Shown in pieces: positions 9,329 through 16,781 of a stretch of DNA of 64,000 nt (positions within the stretch are counted from its first letter, which is position 1; each line of letters starts with the position of its first letter). This DNA is from Intestinibacillus sp. Marseille-P6563 (GTDB lineage: Bacteria; Bacillota; Clostridia; Oscillospirales; Butyricicoccaceae), in the NCBI RefSeq assembly GCF_900604335.1, contig NZ_UWOD01000002.1:558001-622000 (forward strand), written 5' to 3'. A model generated the notes under the pieces. It saw only the letters and a program-made list of their open reading frames with translations. It had not been told where the DNA came from and did no database searches. A program made the translations under genes and the position numbers.

Positions 9329-10252
9329 TTAAACATCCAAGAACCGGCGCATGGACAGGATCGAACCACCTACACCGATAATTACGCCCGAACCCAGGAA
9401 GATGGCAACCAGCATCCACCCGAATTCGTGAAATTCTGCCATGGTAAAGGCCGGAATCGCGCCTGTAACTGTTTTGAGCAGCTTTTCATAAACGCCCCAT
9501 TCGGCCAACGACGCCAATCCGCCAGCAACCAGCCCCAGCAGCATACCTTCGATGACGAACGGCCAGCGAATGAACCAGTTGGTCGCGCCGACCATCTTCT
9601 CGATGGCGATCTCCTCGCGGCGGGCAAGCATGGCGAGTTTGACTGTGTTGGAAATAATAAAGATCGAAATGGCGCCCAAGGCTGCGACCAAGGTCACCGA
9701 TACGATCCGGAATACACGCTGGGCTCTGACCAGCATGTCCATCGTATCCTCGTTGACAACGACCTTGGCAACACCGGCGACCTTCTTGAGTTCCTCTTCG
9801 GTCTGGTCTGCCTTGGCAAGGTCATCGAGCGTGATGCGGTAACCATCGCGCATAAAATTGTTGTCGGCGTTATAGCCGTCCAAAATATCATCGTCCTCGC
9901 CAAGCTGATCGCGCAGATCTTCCAAAGAAGCTTCCTTGGACTGAAACTCCACGGTCTTGACGTTGTCGATCTTCAGCAGGTCTTGCTCCAAAGCACGTGC
10001 CTCGCTGGAGGTGAAGTTCTCATCTATGTACAGCATGATTTCGCTATCTGCCTGCAAATTTTCGATATTTAGGTCGATGTTGTAGGAAATCAATGCCATA
10101 CTGCCGGTAATCAGCAGGCAGGCCAGGATGATGCTCACGGCCGCAAAGCTCATAAATCCATTGAGGAAAATGTTATGAATGCCTTCCGACCAAAAATAAC
10201 TAAGACCGGTCTTGCTGTTCCGGCGCTTCGTTTTCTTCGTTTTGTTGCTCAT
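9329..10252 (-). CDS. ftsX: Cell-division ABC permease FtsX
   Basis: An integral membrane partner of FtsE, about 307 residues. One N-terminal membrane helix (about 30-50) precedes an extracytoplasmic domain (ENLQADSEIMLYIDENFT), then three C-terminal helices typical of the FtsX/MacB permease fold (IFIISNTVKLAMLARREEIAIEK is the coupling region). The start is either ATG 10250-10252 (GGGGATACGGAAA upstream) or ATG 10265-10267; I chose the shorter. In both cases it overlaps the ftsE tail by 53-68 bases, implying tight translational coupling. Confidence 0.95.
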   Translation of the reverse strand: MSNKTKKTKRRNSKTGLSYFWSEGIHNIFLNGFMSFAAVSIILACLLITGSMALISYNIDLNIENLQADSEIMLYIDENFTSSEARALEQDLLKIDNVKTVEFQSKEASLEDLRDQLGEDDDILDGYNADNNFMRDGYRITLDDLAKADQTEEELKKVAGVAKVVVNEDTMDMLVRAQRVFRIVSVTLVAALGAISIFIISNTVKLAMLARREEIAIEKMVGATNWFIRWPFVIEGMLLGLVAGGLASLAEWGVYEKLLKTVTGAIPAFTMAEFHEFGWMLVAIFLGSGVIIGVGGSILSMRRFLDV

Positions 10253-11378
10253 TTTCCGTATCCCCATCCGCTTGGTTCTGATTGATTTCTTCCGCGGCCT
10301 CCAAAGGTTCCGCAGGATTATGGCTCATGCCCAGACGCTCTTGGAACCGGTTTACCAGTTCATCCAGCGACGCAAGGTCTAATTGCGGCTCATCGACTTC
10401 CGCGACCGGCGGTTCCACAACGGGAGCGGCCGCTGGTTCCGGTTCTGGCTCCGGTATCCCGTCGTCCTGCGCGATGGGTTCGGCTTCTTGTTGCTCCATT
10501 GGTTCGGTTTGGGCGACTGGCTCGGAAACGATCTCCTCCCCCTCGGCCTGCTGTTCTTCTTCCGCCTGCTCATTTTTCTTGAGCGAGAAGCGGTCAAAGA
10601 GCATGGCCAGCGGTGCGTTAAACATATTGTTTTCCGCCTGCGGTGGCTCTTCCAGATATTCGCCCTCTTCTTCGTACATGCCTTCTTCGTAAAATTCGTC
10701 GTCGGCATAATAACGGCCCGTGGCGTCGCTGACGATCTCGCCGCTGTCGATCATGATAACGCGCTTTTCAAATTCGTCGACCAGTTCTTTTTCGTGGGTA
10801 ACGATCAGGATGGTCGTGCCAAGCTCGTTGATCTTTTCAAACAGGGTCATCAGTTCGTAGGAACGCGCCGGGTCCAAGTTGCCGGTGGGCTCGTCTGCAA
10901 TAATGAGGCGCGGATTATTAACCAGCGCCCGTGCGATGGCCACACGCTGCTGTTCACCGCCCGACAGCTCCAGCGGACGGGTATCCGCCTTTTCACTCAG
11001 GCCGACCAGTTCCAGCACATAGGGCACGCGCTTTTTGATCGCGCGTTTTTTGGCGCCCACGGCACGCATGGCGAACGCGACATTTTCGTAGACCGTCTTT
11101 TTTTCGATCAGCCGGAAATCCTGGAACACAACGCCGAGTGTGCGGCGCAGATAGGGGATTTCCCGCTTTTTGATGGTGCTCATGTTATAGTTATTGACGA
11201 CAATGCGGCCAGATGTCGGCCGAACTTCGCCAGTCAGCAGTTTGATCAGGGTAGATTTACCCGAGCCGGACGGACCGACCAGGAAAACGAACTCCCCCTC
11301 ATCAATACGCAGTGTCGCCCGTCTGACGGCGCGCACACCGTTATCGTATTGCATGCTGACGTCGCTCATTCTTATCAC
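10200..11378 (-). CDS. ftsE: Cell-division ATP-binding protein FtsE with long acidic C-terminal tail
   Basis: Residues 1-~223 are a standard FtsE ABC domain: Walker [10 protein letters not shown] (35-43), Q-loop FQDFRL, signature LSGGEQQR (138-145), Walker B LIIADEP, H-loop VTHE. FtsEX transmits ATP hydrolysis to cell-wall hydrolases at the septum. Unusually, about 170 further residues follow, rich in Glu/Gln/Pro with a less acidic island around 250-270 ([18 protein letters not shown]). FtsE is normally about 220-230 residues, so the tail is an extension. I chose the GTG start at 11376-11378 ([10 protein letters not shown]) because AAGGAGG sits 11 bases upstream; the next ATG would be 20 bases away. 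Confidence 0.94.
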   Translation of the reverse strand: MIRMSDVSMQYDNGVRAVRRATLRIDEGEFVFLVGPSGSGKSTLIKLLTGEVRPTSGRIVVNNYNMSTIKKREIPYLRRTLGVVFQDFRLIEKKTVYENVAFAMRAVGAKKRAIKKRVPYVLELVGLSEKADTRPLELSGGEQQRVAIARALVNNPRLIIADEPTGNLDPARSYELMTLFEKINELGTTILIVTHEKELVDEFEKRVIMIDSGEIVSDATGRYYADDEFYEEGMYEEEGEYLEEPPQAENNMFNAPLAMLFDRFSLKKNEQAEEEQQAEGEEIVSEPVAQTEPMEQQEAEPIAQDDGIPEPEPEPAAAPVVEPPVAEVDEPQLDLASLDELVNRFQERLGMSHNPAEPLEAAEEINQNQADGDTENEQQNEENEAPEQQDRS

Positions 11379-11495
11379 GACCCAGTGAACCTCCTTGCGC
11401 TGCTGGATGTCATACACAGCGGCATGACTCCCGCGTTTGAAATCTGGGAAAAGCGGGATGAAAAAAAGATGTGGTACAATCGCCGCTTTTGGGCT

Positions 11496-11524
11496 ATTAT
11501 ACCACATCCGATTGAAAATTTCCA
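11496..11524 (-). promoter_or_regulatory. Extended -10 promoter of the ftsE-ftsX-M23-S41 operon, within a dyad
   Basis: -10 TATAAT (complement of 11496-11501) preceded by TGG (extended -10), 17 bases from -35 TGGAAA (complement of 11519-11524). A 9-base inverted repeat, GATGTGGTA (11468-11476) and TACCACATC (11500-11508), brackets the -10 and the expected start site, so a repressor could bind here. Confidence 0.7.
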
Positions 11525-11646
11525 GAGTATTTCCCCTATCTTCAAAAATTTAATGTTTTTTTCAGGGTCAGATAGTTCGAAATTTCTGTTTTAAAGGCGG
11601 TTTTTACACAAATGTTTCCATTTTGTTATCGATTTGGACGGTTGCC

Positions 11647-12738
11647 TCAGACGCGTCCTTCCTCACGGCTTTCCAGGTACTTGCGAACCATCAGCGCGAC
11701 CTTAAAGACAATCGCATGGTCAAATTCACGCAGGTCCAGACCGGTCAGCTTCTTGATCTTTTCCAGGCGGTACACCAGCGTATTGCGGTGTACGAACAGC
11801 TTGCGCGAAGTTTCGGACACATTCAAATTGTTCTCAAAGAACTTCTGGATGGTGTACAGCGTTTCCTGATCGAGCGAATCGATCGAGCCCTTCTTGAACA
11901 CTTCGTTCAGGAACATTTCACACAGGGTGGTGGGAAGCTGATAGATCAGACGGCCGATGCCCAGGTTTTCATAGCTGACGATCGCCTTTTCGTTGTCGAA
12001 TACGCTGCCGACTTCGATGGAGACCTGCGCTTCCTTAAAGGACTTGGCAATGTCCTTGAGCTGGGTCGAAATCGAGCCGATACCGATGATGCACTTGATG
12101 AGCAGTTCGGAATTGAGCGCGTCTTCGATGGTCTTAGCGCACTTGATAAGCTCCTTGACGTCGCTGTTGGCCTTGACTTCCTTGACCACAACGATGTCGC
12201 TCTCGCTGATGTGCAGGACGAAATCCTTCTGCTTGTCCGGGAACAGGCCGTTGACGACGTCGATCGCAGCCACGTCCACCCGCTCAAGCTGGTGCACCAG
12301 GAAGACCACGCGCGGCACATCGTTGCCAAAGTGCAGCTCCCGCGACTTAATATAGATATCACCCGGCAGGATGTTGTCCAGGATGATGTTTTTCACAAAG
12401 GTTGCCTTGTCGTGCTTTTCGTCGTACAAGGTCTTGATGTTATTGATGGCGACCGATGCCAGAGAGCATACCGAACGCGCCAGTTCGTCCTCGCCCTGTA
12501 CAAAAACCGCATATTCAAAGCGTGTCGAACGGTCTGCCACCGAGCGGTACGTATATCCGCCAAAGCGGATCATATCCCCCGCATACCCAAGCTCGGTCAC
12601 CGCATCCTCCCGCATTTCGCCAATGCGCGGCAGATCGGTGCATGCGATTACGGCACCGGTGGCATCGACGATGCCGATGGTGCGGTCCACCGTATCTTTC
12701 ATCTGGAGAACAATCGACTGAAACAATCTGGAGGCCAT
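11647..12738 (-). CDS. CdaR/PucR-type transcriptional regulator
   Basis: A 363-residue protein whose C-terminus holds the PucR/CdaR helix-turn-helix: FFENNLNVSETSRKLFVHRN then TLVYRLEKIKKLTGLDLRE, the signature block of sugar-diacid and purine-utilisation regulators. The N-terminal ~130 residues (IGIVDATGAVIACTDLPRIGE) look like the putative sugar-diacid recognition region, followed by a middle GGDEF-like CdaR domain. ATG 12736-12738 is chosen (AAAGG 8 bases upstream). No diacid or purine catabolic genes adjoin, so its targets are unknown. Confidence 0.85.
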   Translation of the reverse strand: MASRLFQSIVLQMKDTVDRTIGIVDATGAVIACTDLPRIGEMREDAVTELGYAGDMIRFGGYTYRSVADRSTRFEYAVFVQGEDELARSVCSLASVAINNIKTLYDEKHDKATFVKNIILDNILPGDIYIKSRELHFGNDVPRVVFLVHQLERVDVAAIDVVNGLFPDKQKDFVLHISESDIVVVKEVKANSDVKELIKCAKTIEDALNSELLIKCIIGIGSISTQLKDIAKSFKEAQVSIEVGSVFDNEKAIVSYENLGIGRLIYQLPTTLCEMFLNEVFKKGSIDSLDQETLYTIQKFFENNLNVSETSRKLFVHRNTLVYRLEKIKKLTGLDLREFDHAIVFKVALMVRKYLESREEGRV

Positions 12739-12865
12739 TTCCGTCACCTTTCCTTTCAAGTCTCTTCAAACAATCTGATATCCCCTGCCGCCTTCCGGTT
12801 GTGACGGCGCGGCCCAATCGGACATATTATACAAGAAGCACAGAAGATCCTGTATCATTTATAGA

Positions 12866-12874
12866 ATTATAACA
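12866..12874 (-). promoter_or_regulatory. Possible extended -10 promoter of the CdaR-type regulator
   Basis: The minus strand reads TGTTATAAT, an extended -10 element, about 130 bases upstream of the start codon; no convincing -35 is seen. A second TATAAT-like box lies closer (complement of about 12825-12830). The 209-base gap to the next gene holds no other feature I recognise. Confidence 0.4.
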
Positions 12875-12947
12875 CAGAATTTCGCCGAATCATACAAAAA
12901 TTTTTCAATCGTTTTGTGAACTTTTTATCAATCCCACAAACCGATCT

Positions 12948-13694
12948 TCATTCGTCCGCCGAAGCTTTGCCACGTGCGGCATCCCGCAGGGCAGCCACTT
13001 CGTCTTCGGTCAATTCCCGGTACTCCCCGGGTTGCAATCGCTCATCCAGCCGCAGCGGACCGACTGAAATGCGCTTAAGATGCTCCACATGGCCGCCCAC
13101 AGCTGCGACCATGCGCTTGACCTGATGATGCTTTCCTTCTTTTAGGGCAACCTCGATCTTGGTCAGGCCATCCTCTTCGCCCAAAACGGTCAGGCGGGCC
13201 GGGCGGCAGACTGTGCCATCCGCCAAGGTCATCCCGGCTGCAAACTGCTTGGGGGCACTCAAATCCATCCGGCCGGACACCAAGGCGACATAGACCTTTT
13301 CCACATGCCGCCGCGGGGCCATGAGCGCGTGGCAGAATCCGCCATCGTCGGTCAACAGCAGCAGGCCTTCGGTATTCTTGTCCAGCCGGCCGACCGGGAA
13401 CAATCCGCGCCGCTCGCTTTCCGGGAACACCGACAGCACCGTCGGATGCAGGTTGTCCACCCGCGCAGAAACCAGATCGGGCGGTTTGTTGAGCATGTAG
13501 TAGCGGCCAATGCGCCACCGCAATTGCTGACCGCCCAAAGCGAGGGAATCTTCTGCCGGTGTGACCCGATAGGCTGGGTCCCGGATCGTTTGCCCATTGA
13601 CACTGACCCGGCCGGCGCGAATGATGGCACCCACTTCTTTTCGACTGCCGCAGCCCAGCGAAGACAGCGCTTTGTCCAAACGCTCCTTTGCCAT
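12948..13694 (-). CDS. RsuA/RluB-family pseudouridine synthase
   Basis: A 248-residue enzyme that isomerises a uridine in rRNA. It has an N-terminal S4 RNA-binding domain (RLDKALSSLGCGSRKEVGAII) and the catalytic RsuA domain with VGRLDKNTEGLLLLT, where the Asp of GRLDKNTEG is the family nucleophile, and the KIEVALKEGKHHQVKRM motif. Length and ASRREVGKLI-type N-terminus fit the small-subunit U516 (RsuA) branch better than RluB, but the target is not certain. ATG 13692-13694 is chosen, with GGGGGG about 6 bases upstream; an ATG two codons earlier abuts that site. Confidence 0.88.
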   Translation of the reverse strand: MAKERLDKALSSLGCGSRKEVGAIIRAGRVSVNGQTIRDPAYRVTPAEDSLALGGQQLRWRIGRYYMLNKPPDLVSARVDNLHPTVLSVFPESERRGLFPVGRLDKNTEGLLLLTDDGGFCHALMAPRRHVEKVYVALVSGRMDLSAPKQFAAGMTLADGTVCRPARLTVLGEEDGLTKIEVALKEGKHHQVKRMVAAVGGHVEHLKRISVGPLRLDERLQPGEYRELTEDEVAALRDAARGKASADE

Positions 13695-13833
13695 CTGCAT
13701 CCCCCCGTCTACACTAGATAAATATAGAGTACCACTTTTTCGCAAATTGCACAATAGGTCTGGCAAAAAAAACGAAAAAATTGCAGATAAACTTTGCCGG
13801 TTTCGTCACTTTACCCTATCGCCTGGTTTCAGT

Positions 13834-13882
13834 AAAAAAAGGCAATTTTTTCGAAAACAAAATCCGAAAAAATCGCCCTTTT
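13834..13882 (-). terminator. Terminator after the DUF4830-like gene
   Basis: A long AT-rich hairpin on the minus strand: AAAAGGGCGATTTTTTCG (from 13882) pairs imperfectly with CGAAAAAATTGCC, followed by a run of seven T residues (complement of 13834-13840). Confidence 0.7.
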
Positions 13883-13894
13883 CACAATCCAACA

Positions 13895-14389
13895 TTATTC
13901 CTGTGTGTTTTCGTCCGGCCGTTCGGTGATCGTTCGCAAAAAGCCGTCTTTTTGCGCAGAGCAGACATCGGCTGCAATCAGCCGGTTGCGGTATAGCACC
14001 AGGTTGGCTGTCACCCCTTCTTCGCCGCTCGGGTCGTTGTGGACCGAATACACATACAAGGTCGCATTGCGGCCCTTATACTTTTCCAGGTCCAATCCCT
14101 GGGTCTTTTGCAGGTCGTTGTATTCTTCATAGGTTTCATCAAATTCGTCCGGGATACGCACCTCGGTTTCGCTGACCGGGGTTTCATCGACCTCCCAGCC
14201 GAAGGACTGCAAAAATTCCACCCGTTCCTCATTGGTGCCTAATTTCTGCGATAAGCTCGCTTCCCCGGATGCGCTGGCGATGTCTGCGGATGCCGGACGC
14301 AGCGTGGATACGCCCCAAATCACGGCTGCCAATGCCAGCACGCCCACAGCTGCTTTTTTTACAGTTAGCTTTGTCGCGTAAACGATCAT
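13895..14389 (-). CDS. Membrane-anchored DUF4830-like protein
   Basis: A 164-residue protein of unknown function. An N-terminal membrane helix (about 10-28, AAVGVLALAAVIWGVSTL) leads to an extracytoplasmic domain with RVEFLQSFGWEVDETPV, VRIPDEFDETYEEYNDLQ and LDLEKYKGRNATLYVYSV, which I recognise as the DUF4830 pattern of Clostridia (family memory, not a search). The start is ATG 14387-14389, with GGGAGGG well placed. It is a single gene with its own terminator; the neighbours do not suggest a function. Confidence 0.72.
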   Translation of the reverse strand: MIVYATKLTVKKAAVGVLALAAVIWGVSTLRPASADIASASGEASLSQKLGTNEERVEFLQSFGWEVDETPVSETEVRIPDEFDETYEEYNDLQKTQGLDLEKYKGRNATLYVYSVHNDPSGEEGVTANLVLYRNRLIAADVCSAQKDGFLRTITERPDENTQE

Positions 14390-14462
14390 ATTCGGTCCCT
14401 CCCATATCGGCCTCTTACTAGCATGATATGGACGGGCCGACCGATTTAGAACCAAATTTTTT

Positions 14463-14495
14463 CGCAAAAGAAAGGACGGCAAAAGCCGTCCTTTC
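14463..14495 (-). terminator. Terminator of the EF-G-like gene
   Basis: A perfect 11-base stem GAAAGGACGGC/GCCGTCCTTTC (14470-14480 and 14485-14495) with a 4-base loop, then TTTTG on the minus strand, just after the stop codon. Confidence 0.85.
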
Positions 14496-14500
14496 GAAAT

Positions 14501-16585
14501 TTAGTCTTTGCTCAGTGCTTCCATGCGTGCCTTGTTCTCGGCGATGACCTTCTCCTGAACCATCGGAGGAGCTTCGTCATAGCGTTCAAAGTCCGATTCG
14601 AACGAGCCACGTCCCTGGGTCATCGAACGCAGGGTGATAGCGTAGTCGGTGGTTTCCGCCATCGGCACTTCGGCCAGGATTTCCTGCTGTCCGCCTTCAA
14701 CCGGGTTCATGCCCATGATACGGCCACGGCGCTTGTTCAGGTCGCCGATGACATCACCCATGTAGCTGTCCGGTACAATGACCTTCATCGAGCAGATGGG
14801 CTCCAGGAGTACCGGAGACGCCTGCGGGATACCAGCCTTATAGGCCAGACGTGCTGCCATCTTAAACGACAGTTCGTTGGAGTCGACGTCATGGTAAGAA
14901 CCATCGGTCAGGGTCGCCTTCAGGCCAACCAGCGGATAACCGGCCAGCACACCATGTTCCATGGCTTCGCGGATGCCCTTATCGACCGCCGGATGGAAGT
15001 TCTTCGGAACCGAACCGCCGAAGATCTTTTCTTCGAACAGGTAATCGCCTTCTGCGTACGGCTCAAAGTCCATCTTGACGTGACCATACTGACCATGGCC
15101 GCCCGACTGTTTCTTATGCTTGCCTTCCACAGAGACCTTTTTGCGGATCTTCTCGCGGTACGGTACGATCGGCGGCGTCAGGGTGACTTCTACGCCGAAT
15201 TTGCTCTTAAGCTTGGAGCAGATGACATCCAGATGGATATCGCCTGCACCCGCAATGACCATCTGCTTGGTCTCGGGGTTGAAGTTGACTTCAAAGCTGG
15301 GGTCTTCGTCGCGCAGCTTAGCCAGACCGGTGGACATCTTTTCTTCATTGCCCTTGGACTTGGGTTCAATGCCCTGTGCATAGCACGGCTTTGCCATCGG
15401 CACGCCTTCCAGCATCACCTTACGAACCGACATGGACAGGGTGTCGTCGGTCTTGGTGGTCACGAGCTTAGCGACTGCACCGATATCGCCGCAGCCGATC
15501 TCCTCGACTTCGGTGGTCTTCTTGCCGCATACCGTGTAGATATGGCCCATTTTTTCATTGGCATCGGCGCGCTTGTTGACCAGCGTCATATCGCTCTTGA
15601 CCGTGCCCGAGAATACCTTGAAATAGGAGAAGCGGCCATACTGATCAGCCACCGTCTTAAAGACATACGCGCAAGTCGAGCCGTTGGGCGAGCAAACGAT
15701 CTCATCGAGTTCGCCCTTTTCGTCTTCATATACTTCGGCCGGTGCTTCATCCGGGGACGGCATGTAGTCGGCAATGCCCTTGAGCAGTGCATAGGAACCA
15801 ATGCCGGTTGCAGCCGTGCCGCAGAATACCGGGGCAATCACCAGGTCGCGCACGCCCTGACGGATGCCGGCGATGAGTTCTTCATCCGAGAATTCTTCGC
15901 CTGCGAAGTAACGCTCCATCAGGTCTTCGCTCAGTTCGGCTACGTTTTCGCATAACGCTGCACGGTGCTGGTCGATACGCTCGACCATATTGTCCGGGAT
16001 CGGGATTTCAACACGCTTGGTGCCTTCCATCTTGTAGGCCTTGCGGATGACACAGTCGACAACGCCGACCGTATCGCGGTTGCCTTCAAAGATCGGCACT
16101 ACGATCGGGCAGACCGAAACGCCGAACTGCTTCTGCAGCTTATGTAATGCGGTATAGTAATCGGAATTTTCCTCGTCGATCTTGGAAATATAGAACATGC
16201 GCGGCATGTTACGCTCTGCGGCCCGCTTCCAGGCCTTTTCGGTGCCCACACCGGGGCCAGCCTTACCGGTCGCTACGATGAGCGCCGATTCCGCGACGCG
16301 CAGCGCATGCTGAACTTCAGATTCAAAATCAAAGAAACCTGGGGTATCGAGCAGGTTGATCTTGCAATCGCCCCAGACCACCGGCGCCACTGCCGTCGAG
16401 ATGGAGAACTGGCGCTTGACTTCTTCGGGGTCATAGTCACAAACTGTATTGCCATCCGGCACCTTGCCTACGCGCTCGGTTGCACCGGAGGTAAACAGCA
16501 AACTCTCAACCAGGGAGGTCTTACCGTCGCCGCCGTGGCCCATGACGCAGACATTTCTTAACTTATTCACCGGGTACGTTGCCAT
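14501..16585 (-). CDS. Elongation factor G-like GTPase (FusA2 type)
   Basis: A 694-residue translational GTPase with full EF-G domain order: G domain, beta-barrel domain 2 and domains III-V (RGRIMGMNPVEGGQQEILAEVPMAE is domain V-like). The P-loop is GHGGDGKTS (16-24) rather than the AHIDAGKTT of canonical EF-G, and the G4 motif reads SKID. These mark the divergent EF-G paralogue group that coexists with the housekeeping fusA near rpsL/rpsG. Its role is uncertain; it may act in translocation or ribosome recycling under particular conditions. The start is ATG 16583-16585 with CAGGAGAG upstream. It is a single gene with its own promoter and terminator. Confidence 0.88.
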   Translation of the reverse strand: MATYPVNKLRNVCVMGHGGDGKTSLVESLLFTSGATERVGKVPDGNTVCDYDPEEVKRQFSISTAVAPVVWGDCKINLLDTPGFFDFESEVQHALRVAESALIVATGKAGPGVGTEKAWKRAAERNMPRMFYISKIDEENSDYYTALHKLQKQFGVSVCPIVVPIFEGNRDTVGVVDCVIRKAYKMEGTKRVEIPIPDNMVERIDQHRAALCENVAELSEDLMERYFAGEEFSDEELIAGIRQGVRDLVIAPVFCGTAATGIGSYALLKGIADYMPSPDEAPAEVYEDEKGELDEIVCSPNGSTCAYVFKTVADQYGRFSYFKVFSGTVKSDMTLVNKRADANEKMGHIYTVCGKKTTEVEEIGCGDIGAVAKLVTTKTDDTLSMSVRKVMLEGVPMAKPCYAQGIEPKSKGNEEKMSTGLAKLRDEDPSFEVNFNPETKQMVIAGAGDIHLDVICSKLKSKFGVEVTLTPPIVPYREKIRKKVSVEGKHKKQSGGHGQYGHVKMDFEPYAEGDYLFEEKIFGGSVPKNFHPAVDKGIREAMEHGVLAGYPLVGLKATLTDGSYHDVDSNELSFKMAARLAYKAGIPQASPVLLEPICSMKVIVPDSYMGDVIGDLNKRRGRIMGMNPVEGGQQEILAEVPMAETTDYAITLRSMTQGRGSFESDFERYDEAPPMVQEKVIAENKARMEALSKD

Positions 16586-16662
16586 ATTTATACACTCTCC
16601 TGCTTGTATGATCTGAGAGCGTCTTGTGCAGATTGCCAAATTACGTCTCTCTTATGTTCGTA

Positions 16663-16691
16663 ATTATACACTATATAGCCGAATAATGCAA
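16663..16691 (-). promoter_or_regulatory. Promoter of the EF-G-like gene
   Basis: -35 TTGCAT (complement of 16686-16691), 17 bases, -10 TATAAT (complement of 16663-16668), about 80 bases upstream of the start codon. Confidence 0.75.
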
Positions 16692-16723
16692 ATACTATTT
16701 TGTGTATCCTGCCAAGAAAGGCA

Positions 16724-16761
16724 AAAGAAAAGGAAATGCCGCATATTTTTGCAGCATTTCC
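16724..16761 (-). terminator. Terminator after the P-type ATPase-like gene
   Basis: GGAAATGC (complement of 16754-16761) pairs with GCATTTCC (complement of 16732-16739) around a 14-base loop, followed by TTTTCTTTT. Confidence 0.75.
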
Positions 16762-16781
16762 TCCAATTCGTCTGGAATTTT

